DNA from: an uncultured Coriobacteriaceae bacterium
GTDB lineage: Bacteria; Actinomycetota; Coriobacteriia; Coriobacteriales; Atopobiaceae
NCBI GenBank assembly: GCA_902780305.1
Contig: CACZFB010000015.1
Span: 1-34,401 of the forward strand
Direction of reading: 5' to 3'
Length of the DNA stretch: 34,401 bases
Under the pieces are notes generated by a model. The model had not been told where the DNA came from, made no database searches, and worked only from the letters and a program-made list of their open reading frames with translations. Below, one piece after another: positions 29,508 through 34,401 of the stretch. A program made the translations under genes and the position numbers. How positions within the stretch are numbered: the stretch's first letter is position 1; each line of letters starts with the position of its first letter.

Positions 29508-29526
29508 GCGGCAGATTGGCAGTGCG

Positions 29527-31518
29527 GTGACCACACAACGACGTGACGCCAACCAACAGGCGGCCCAAGGCGGCGTGCGCGAGCCCGAGCAGGGACTCGT
29601 GAGCATCGCCCGCCAGGTCGCGCAGGTGCCGCAGCGGCCGGGCTGTTACCTGTGGAAAGACGGCAAGGGCGAAGTCATCTACGTGGGCAAGGCCAAGAAT
29701 CTGCGTGCCCGCATGCGTCAGTACGTGACCCTGCAGGACGAGCGTCAAAAGATTCCGCTCATGATGCAGGTGGTGCGCAGTTTCGACTACGTGGTGGTGG
29801 AGAACGAGCATGAGGCTCTGGTGCTGGAGCGCAACCTCATCGCGCAGTACCATCCGTACTTCAACGTGGACTACAAGGACGACAAGAGCTACCCCTTTAT
29901 CGCCATCACCGAGAGTGACGCCTTCCCGGCCATCAAGTACACCCGCGAGCGGCACCGCAAGGGCACGCGCTACTTTGGCCCATACACCGACGCCAAGGCC
30001 GCCCGCGAGACCATCGACACGCTGCGCAAGGTGATTCCCATCTGCACCGCCAACTGCGTGGAGTGGAAGCGCGCCAAGCGCTATTTGGACGCGCATCCCG
30101 ACGACCTGGCCGTGGCCAACCTGGCGCTGGCCAAGACGGGACGGCCCTGCTTCTTCTCGCACGTGGGATTGGGCCCGGGCGTGTGCGTGGGCGCGGTGGA
30201 CACGGCAGACTATGCGCGCAACGTGCGGCAGGTGGAGCGGTTTCTCTCGGGCAAGCGCTCGCAGGTGCTTGACGAGCTCACGGAGCAAATGCGCGAGGCT
30301 GCTGCCGAGCTGGAGTTCGAGAAGGCCGGGCGTATCAAGCGCCGGCTGGAGGTGCTCAATGGCTTGCAGGACAAGCAGCAGGTGGTGCTCTCGTCTGGCG
30401 TCAACGTGGATCTGGTGGGCATCTACCGCGAGGAGACCATAAGCTGTGCCTGCGTGTTCGTGGTGCGCGAGGGCATCACCGTGCGCAGCGCGGAGTTCGT
30501 GCTCAACAAGGGCAACGACGTGAGCGAGGAGGAGCTGGTAGAGAGCTTCGTCAAGCGCTACTACGGCGAGACGGCCGACATCCCGCCCGAGGTGGGCGTG
30601 AGCGTGGAGCTACCCGACGCCGACCTGCTTGGCGAGTGGTTGGCGGGTCGGCGCGGCCACGCGTGCCGCATCTTCGTGCCGCGTCGCGGAGACAAGCGCC
30701 ACCTGCTGGATATGGCCGCGAACAACGCGCACTTCGCGCTCAACCGCTACATGGTGCGCACCGGCTATGCCGACGACCGCACCAACCAGGCGCTCATGCA
30801 GCTGGAAAGCGCGCTGGCCCTGGACGCACCACCGCTGCGCATCGAGTGCTTCGACATCTCCACGCTGCACGGCCGCTTCACCGTGGCGTCCATGGTGGTG
30901 TTCACCAACGGACGCCCCGACAAGGGCCAGTATCGCCGGTTCAAGATTCGCGCCGAGCTGGAAGAGGCCAACGACTTCGTGAGCATGAGCGAGGTGTTGG
31001 GCAGGCGCTATGCCCCCGAGCGGATGGCCGACGAGCGCTTTGGGTCGCGGCCGGACCTCTTGGTGGTGGACGGCGGCAAGCCGCAGCTGACCGCAGCCAT
31101 CGAGCAGCTGGAGAGCCTGGGGCTGGACATTCCCGTGTGCGGCCTGGCCAAGTCCGACGAGGAGGTGTTCGTCCCATGGGACGAGACGCCCATCGTGCTT
31201 CCCTCCGGGTCGGCGTCGCTCTACCTCATAAAGCAGGTGCGTGACGAGAGCCACCGCTTTGCCATCACGTTCCACCGCGAGCTGCGTGACAAGGCCATGA
31301 CCGTGGGCGTGCTCGACGAGATTCCCGGCGTAGGCCCCAAGCGCAAGCGGGCGATCATGCGCCACTTTGGGTCTCTCAAACGTCTGCGCGAGGCCAGTCC
31401 GGCGCAGATTGCCGAGGTAAAGGGCGTGCCGGCGAGCGTGGCGGAGGACATCTGGCGCGAGCTGCGCGCCTGGGACGCCGAGCGCGACGCCGTGGCAAGC
31501 AAGGCCGATCCGAACTGA
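29527..31518 (+). CDS. uvrC: Excinuclease ABC subunit C (UvrC)
   Basis: Makes the 3' and 5' incisions in nucleotide excision repair. The N-terminal GIY-YIG nuclease is RPGCYLWKDGKGEVIYVGKA with NLRARM; the UVR helix pair is EQMREAAAELEFEKAGRIKR; the RNase H-like second nuclease includes IECFDISTLHGRFTVASMVV; the C-terminal helix-hairpin-helix is IPGVGPKRKRAIMRHFGSL. From the GTG at 29527 it has 663 residues, slightly long at the N-terminus; a GTG at 29599 would give 639 and no rival signal decides between them, as both ribosome sites are weak. It lies 19 nt after the DegT/ATP-grasp gene, probably in one transcript. TGA at 31516-31518 is the first codon-sized piece of family B copy 4. Confidence 0.95.
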   Translation: MTTQRRDANQQAAQGGVREPEQGLVSIARQVAQVPQRPGCYLWKDGKGEVIYVGKAKNLRARMRQYVTLQDERQKIPLMMQVVRSFDYVVVENEHEALVLERNLIAQYHPYFNVDYKDDKSYPFIAITESDAFPAIKYTRERHRKGTRYFGPYTDAKAARETIDTLRKVIPICTANCVEWKRAKRYLDAHPDDLAVANLALAKTGRPCFFSHVGLGPGVCVGAVDTADYARNVRQVERFLSGKRSQVLDELTEQMREAAAELEFEKAGRIKRRLEVLNGLQDKQQVVLSSGVNVDLVGIYREETISCACVFVVREGITVRSAEFVLNKGNDVSEEELVESFVKRYYGETADIPPEVGVSVELPDADLLGEWLAGRRGHACRIFVPRRGDKRHLLDMAANNAHFALNRYMVRTGYADDRTNQALMQLESALALDAPPLRIECFDISTLHGRFTVASMVVFTNGRPDKGQYRRFKIRAELEEANDFVSMSEVLGRRYAPERMADERFGSRPDLLVVDGGKPQLTAAIEQLESLGLDIPVCGLAKSDEEVFVPWDETPIVLPSGSASLYLIKQVRDESHRFAITFHRELRDKAMTVGVLDEIPGVGPKRKRAIMRHFGSLKRLREASPAQIAEVKGVPASVAEDIWRELRAWDAERDAVASKADPN

Positions 31519-31544
31519 GAAAAGGGGCCTGAGCCCTTTTCCCG
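31516..31544. repeat. Family B palindromic repeat, copy 4, overlapping the uvrC stop
   Basis: TGAGAAAAGGGG on the left, with a degenerate right arm CCCTTTTCCCG. The leading TGA ends uvrC. Followed by CGCTGGGGCCA, similar to the flank of copy 5. Confidence 0.75.
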
Positions 31545-31639
31545 CTGGGGCCAGACGATCAAACGAACAACTGCGGCGTGGCCAATTAGTGGGAAAAACT
31601 ATGGGCCGATTTCGCCGCCAACTGGGCGTATGCCAAAAC

Positions 31640-31694
31640 GGGATGACGCGATTTCCCACTGGCTAAAATACACAGTGGGAAATCGCGTCATCCC
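31640..31694. repeat. Perfect 21-bp inverted repeat in the uvrC-DUF1810 gap
   Basis: Arms at 31640-31660 and 31674-31694 are perfect reverse complements over 21 bp, beginning GGGATGACGCG, around a 13-nt AT-rich loop. TTCCCACT/AGTGGGAA occurs in both arms and again at 31589-31597 and 31740-31748. ACGGAATA (31698-31705) and TATTCCGT (31747-31754) form another pair. There is no T-run directly after the stem, so a simple terminator is unlikely. Confidence 0.9.
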
Positions 31695-31756
31695 ATTACG
31701 GAATATGCGCAGGATTGCTCATTATTGCGCGCAAATTGTTCCCACTATTCCGTTTC

Positions 31757-31785
31757 TGAGAAAAGGGGCCAAACCCCTTTTCTCG
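31757..31785. repeat. Family B palindromic repeat, copy 5
   Basis: TGAGAAAAGGGG, loop CCAAA, CCCCTTTTCTCG. The flank CGCTGGGCCA matches that of copy 4, so a direct repeat of about 37 nt encloses the structured block. Confidence 0.83.
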
Positions 31786-31862
31786 CTGGGCCACCCATGC
31801 CGAGCTTCGCGGTGCTGTCGTACGACGTGGAGATCCAGCCGAAGCGGTAGCCGATTAATGCT

Positions 31863-32312
31863 TCAAGCACTGGTATTCTCGCCGTGCTGGGGAGGGACTC
31901 CCAGCAGCCTCAGGGTCAGTTGATCAGGCTCGCCGTGGTAGTACTTGTCCAGTACTTTCTGGAATACTGGGTCGGCTTCTTCCACTAGCGAGAAGAGTGT
32001 CATGCATGAGCGCAGCTTCTTGGCGTCTATGTATCCCATCACTGCGATAGGGTCGTTGCTATCGAGCTCTAGCAGCGCTTTCGATATCTCAACGAGTCGC
32101 GCACGTAAGGTGCTGTCGGCAAGGTATGCCGCCGCCTCGCCCATCCCGTCGATGCCATAGCGTTCGCACATTGCGCTGTTGCCAAGGCCTTGCAGTTGGG
32201 GGAATACGTACCAGATCCAATGCGAGCGTTTTCTGCCAGCTCGAATCTCGGTAAGTGCCGTCTGGTAGTCAAACTTCTGGGCTTCCTTGAATCGGTTTAG
32301 GTCGTATGTCAT
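31863..32312 (-). CDS. DUF1810 family protein
   Basis: 149 residues, recognised as DUF1810 from RFKEAQKFDYQTALTEIRAG, HWIWYVFPQLQGLGNS and EAAAYLADSTLRARLVEI. The family is small, cytosolic and of unknown function, and often moves as a single accessory gene. An excellent site, AAAGGAGG on the minus strand (32324-32317), sits 5 nt ahead of the ATG. Codon use is less GC-rich than in the his and liv genes, consistent with a later arrival. It is divergent from the gene at 32480; the 167-nt gap between them holds no other feature I can support. Confidence 0.88.
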   Translation of the reverse strand: MTYDLNRFKEAQKFDYQTALTEIRAGRKRSHWIWYVFPQLQGLGNSAMCERYGIDGMGEAAAYLADSTLRARLVEISKALLELDSNDPIAVMGYIDAKKLRSCMTLFSLVEEADPVFQKVLDKYYHGEPDQLTLRLLGVPPQHGENTSA

Positions 32313-32479
32313 GATGACCTCCTTTCGCGAACTCGAACATACCTCAATGTGCTCGCAAGAGCCAGCGGTAATAAGCCACGCAAGTTTTGATTGGCCATGG
32401 CGTGGAAGCGGGCGTTAAGGGGCGGTACCCTCGTGTACGACTCGTCTGGGATGACGAAGCGTAAAAAGGAGGCCAGAAA

Positions 32480-33343
32480 ATGATACGGCACTTTTTGGGA
32501 ACGACAACGACGGAGCAGTTTCTGGACGGGTTGCACTTCGGGCTGTATCGCAACGTTGTGAGCGTCGTGGTGACGAGCGACTGCTCCTATGCAATGGGCA
32601 TCCAGGAGTCAGTCGAGCGACTCGGGATTGAGGAATCGGTTTTCCTTGCATCGTTTGACGACGTTGCCGATGTGGCGTGCCCGGGGGCGATAGACGAAGA
32701 AGAGGCCCGGGCCATCTACGAATTCCTCATCTCGCATGACGGCGAAGGTGTGGAATATCTGTTCGCGTGTGACGGATCGGTGTCCAGGTCCTCCGCGATG
32801 CTTTGCGCATGGATGCGGCTCTGTGGCGAAGACGACCTGTCGATTTGGGTGGACGCTGCGAACTACGCCCCAAACGTGCTCGTCTATTCCAGGGTCTTGG
32901 CCGCAGGAGGCGTTCAGCTCACAAGGGCCAACGTCCGGGATCGGGAGCTGCTTAAGAAGTTGTCATTTGCCCGCATGATTGTCGGGCGTAGGGTTCATAC
33001 CATGCACCTTCTGGGTGAGCCATGGGACAAGATTGCCAACGGCGCGAAGCGCTGCGAGCTTCGGAGGCTTGACGCCAAGAGGAAGGGCGTGTCGGCGGGT
33101 GACCTTGTCGTGTTCTCAAGAATCGGGAGTCCGGATGACATAGTTGCCGCCGACGTGCGGGAGTGTCGTACAGCCGCAAGTTTCGAGGAACTCCTGCGCG
33201 ATGAGGGCGTAGTCTCTGCGAGTGGTTTTCGCACGGCAAAGGAGGCGCTTGCCGAGCTAGAAGGTATCTATGGAGAGGATTCTTGCCCGGTGGTCGCGCT
33301 TTTCCTCGACACGAGCTGTTGGGCGCATGGTCGTGACGAGTAG
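32480..33343 (+). CDS. Tyrosine-phosphatase-like domain fused to an ASCH domain
   Basis: 287 residues. The N-terminal half resembles a small protein-tyrosine-phosphatase-like domain: FACDGSVSRSSAM gives Cys97 and Arg103 in the CX5R signature with the following SRS(S)A pattern, although the usual His before Cys is Ala. From about residue 172 the chain is an ASCH domain: MHLLGEPWDKIANGAKRCEL, RRLDAKRKGVSAGDLVVFSR, a PUA-like RNA/nucleotide-binding fold. I do not know this pairing from characterised proteins. The ATG has AAGGAGG at 32465-32471. Codons are less GC-biased than in the core genes. A role in RNA or nucleotide processing is one guess; phosphatase activity is only inferred from the motif. 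Confidence 0.72.
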   Translation: MIRHFLGTTTTEQFLDGLHFGLYRNVVSVVVTSDCSYAMGIQESVERLGIEESVFLASFDDVADVACPGAIDEEEARAIYEFLISHDGEGVEYLFACDGSVSRSSAMLCAWMRLCGEDDLSIWVDAANYAPNVLVYSRVLAAGGVQLTRANVRDRELLKKLSFARMIVGRRVHTMHLLGEPWDKIANGAKRCELRRLDAKRKGVSAGDLVVFSRIGSPDDIVAADVRECRTAASFEELLRDEGVVSASGFRTAKEALAELEGIYGEDSCPVVALFLDTSCWAHGRDE

Positions 33344-33371
33344 GATGATCGCGGGAGTTGAAGGGGCTGGC

Positions 33372-33935
33372 ATGAGTGGCGGACAAATGACGTACGACGT
33401 GTTCGTGAGGGGGCTTCTCCGCGCGCTTGGCCCCGTGCTTCCCGAGGGCGTAAGCCCGGAGCTCTCCTTCTCCGGCTCGATGGACGCCGGTCGCAAGCCC
33501 GGGCCGGACATGGCGATAGTGGGCGGCAGGCGTGCCATCGCGTTCCTGCGGACCATGGCGCTCGCGTCCGATGTCGTGGGCGCATCGCCCGACGACTACG
33601 AGGTGACGCGCTCGCTCGTCACCGACGTGCCGCTCGTCTCGCATGCGGCGTATGCGCGCAACCTCCGCCGGTGGGAGCGTGGCACGCTGCCGCGCAAGCG
33701 TCGTGCGCGCGCGGAGCTGGTAGTGGTCGCCACGTGCTGGCTCACCGGGTGGGGCGATGGGAGAGACGCGGAGCCCGATCGCATGGCTGAGGCGTGGTCC
33801 CTCGTGGCCGAGCTTGCCGGCGAGTTGCCCGACGATCCGGAAGACCGCAGGGCCGTCGCTCAGGCGCTCTGGCGGGTCTCGACGGCGGCGTACGAGTCGT
33901 CGCTCGCAAAAAGAAGGACCGCGCGGGGAGCCTGA
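33372..33935 (+). CDS. Conserved-looking hypothetical protein upstream of rpoD
   Basis: 187 residues from the ATG at 33372 (GAAGGGG 6-7 nt ahead), 183 from an ATG at 33387. I do not recognise it. It is a soluble, mixed protein: a first part with AIVGGRRAIAFLRTMALASD, a middle RNLRRWERGTLPRKRRAR that is strongly basic and could touch nucleic acid, and a helical Ala/Glu-rich end. High third-position GC supports coding. It begins 28 nt after the phosphatase/ASCH gene and ends 76 nt before rpoD. An upstream frame to 33270 would overlap the preceding gene and is not used. Confidence 0.62.
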   Translation: MSGGQMTYDVFVRGLLRALGPVLPEGVSPELSFSGSMDAGRKPGPDMAIVGGRRAIAFLRTMALASDVVGASPDDYEVTRSLVTDVPLVSHAAYARNLRRWERGTLPRKRRARAELVVVATCWLTGWGDGRDAEPDRMAEAWSLVAELAGELPDDPEDRRAVAQALWRVSTAAYESSLAKRRTARGA

Positions 33936-34011
33936 CTTGTCCTTGACGCCCTGAGTACGATGGATTTGCCGCCGGTTGTGGGCCGGACATTCATCGACGA
34001 GGGGAGAAGCC

Positions 34012-34401
34012 ATGAGCGACAAGAAGCGTGCTGCGGATAACGGGCATGCCGAAGGATGTGCGGGTGTTGCGTGCCGAGAGGGCGACCATGCCACCGTAAC
34101 CAGCCCTGGTGAGCCTTCGGCCGAGGCGGTCCCCCCGATGGAGGACGACGACCTCTTGGACAAGGATGCCGAGGAGATCGACAACGTGGCCTCGGCGATG
34201 GCGAGCCTGGGGAGCGCGGCTTCCGCGCCGATGCGGAAGCGCGTCCGCCGGCATCGCGCCCGGACGCGCCGCGCCGACGCCGCGACCACCATCATGCTCA
34301 CGGGCGACCCGGTGCGCATGTACCTCAAGGAGATCGGCAAGGTGGACCTGCTCACCGCCGCCGAGGAGGTCGACCTCGCCATGAAGATCGAGGCCGGCAC
34401 C
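34012..34401 (+). CDS. rpoD: RNA polymerase primary sigma factor RpoD, N-terminal part
   Basis: The window ends inside this gene, so only 130 codons are visible. Residues 1 to about 95 are an acidic then basic variable region ([13 protein letters not shown], then [13 protein letters not shown]). Then comes sigma-70 region 1.2: [33 protein letters not shown], the almost invariant opening of housekeeping sigma factors. The ATG at 34012 has GAGGGGAG ahead of it. TACGAT at 33956-33961 could be a -10, but no -35 at the right distance is seen. A related but alternative group 2 sigma cannot be excluded without the rest. Confidence 0.9.
   Translation, partial: MSDKKRAADNGHAEGCAGVACREGDHATVTSPGEPSAEAVPPMEDDDLLDKDAEEIDNVASAMASLGSAASAPMRKRVRRHRARTRRADAATTIMLTGDPVRMYLKEIGKVDLLTAAEEVDLAMKIEAGT

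Larger units (their letters stand above)
31545..31862. other. Gene-free structured intergenic block
   Basis: No gene of normal quality was found between uvrC and the DUF1810 gene. The block holds the 21-bp inverted repeat, four TTCCCACT-type motifs, family B copy 5, and a short coding-like stretch at 31798-31851 (ATG to TAG, 17 codons, high third-position GC) that has no ribosome site and may be a gene remnant. Confidence 0.7.

Noticed and set aside
29071..29526. Long in-frame extension upstream of uvrC
   Set aside because: It lies fully inside the DegT/ATP-grasp gene in another frame, with no family similarity; uvrC starts at 29527 or 29599.
31640..31694. Intrinsic terminator for uvrC
   Set aside because: The 21-bp stem has no T-run after it and is over 120 nt past the stop codon; family B copy 4 is the better candidate.

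Overview
The window is GC-rich, gene-dense bacterial chromosome. The gene families fit a Gram-positive, high-GC host with a thick wall: a FemX-type lipid II aminoacyltransferase, a sortase-type surface protein, short-form HisG with HisZ, and a primary sigma factor with an acidic N-terminus. Gene content and the style of intergenic repeats suggest class Coriobacteriia (an Olsenella/Collinsella/Atopobium-like organism). This is inference from memory, not a database match.

Layout. (1) 188-4471: mrp on the minus strand, divergent from a zinc-ribbon membrane protein, followed by a SEC-C motif protein and a cell-wall surface protein with an LPRTA sorting signal. (2) 4511-7475: uvrA behind a near-consensus LexA (Cheo-type) box. 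(3) 7655-9013: a secreted NlpC/P60 hydrolase ending at a strong terminator. (4) 9284-14918: a complete branched-chain amino-acid ABC operon (livK-livH-livM-livG-livF) plus a YbaK-type deacylase; four tandem 21-nt palindromic units lie between livK and livH. (5) 15002-16366: an extremely Glu/Pro-rich protein of unknown function. (6) 16526-23878: a his operon, hisZ-hisG (fused)-hisD-hisC-hisB-hisH-hisA-hisF-hisI, running into murJ (23880-25745). (7) 25953-31518: femX, a two-domain DegT-aminotransferase/ATP-grasp fusion, and uvrC. (8) 31519-31862: a structured, gene-free block. (9) 31863-33935: accessory genes of lower GC (DUF1810, a tyrosine-phosphatase-like/ASCH fusion, an unknown). (10) 34012 to the end: the start of rpoD.

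How the genes work together. The his genes encode every histidine step visible here except HisE (phosphoribosyl-ATP pyrophosphohydrolase) and histidinol-phosphate phosphatase, which are not in the window. MurJ, FemX and the aminotransferase/ATP-grasp fusion form a plausible peptidoglycan group: lipid II flipping, bridge addition, and activation of a bridge amino acid. UvrA and UvrC are two of the three excision-repair subunits.

A feature of the whole window is three families of short intergenic palindromes (A: TAACCCCCATTGAT core; B: TGAGAAAAGGGG arms; C: GGGGACAGTCCCC core) sitting at gene 3' ends. Several of them supply the stop codon of the upstream gene. No tRNA, rRNA, CRISPR array, IS element or recognised riboswitch was found.
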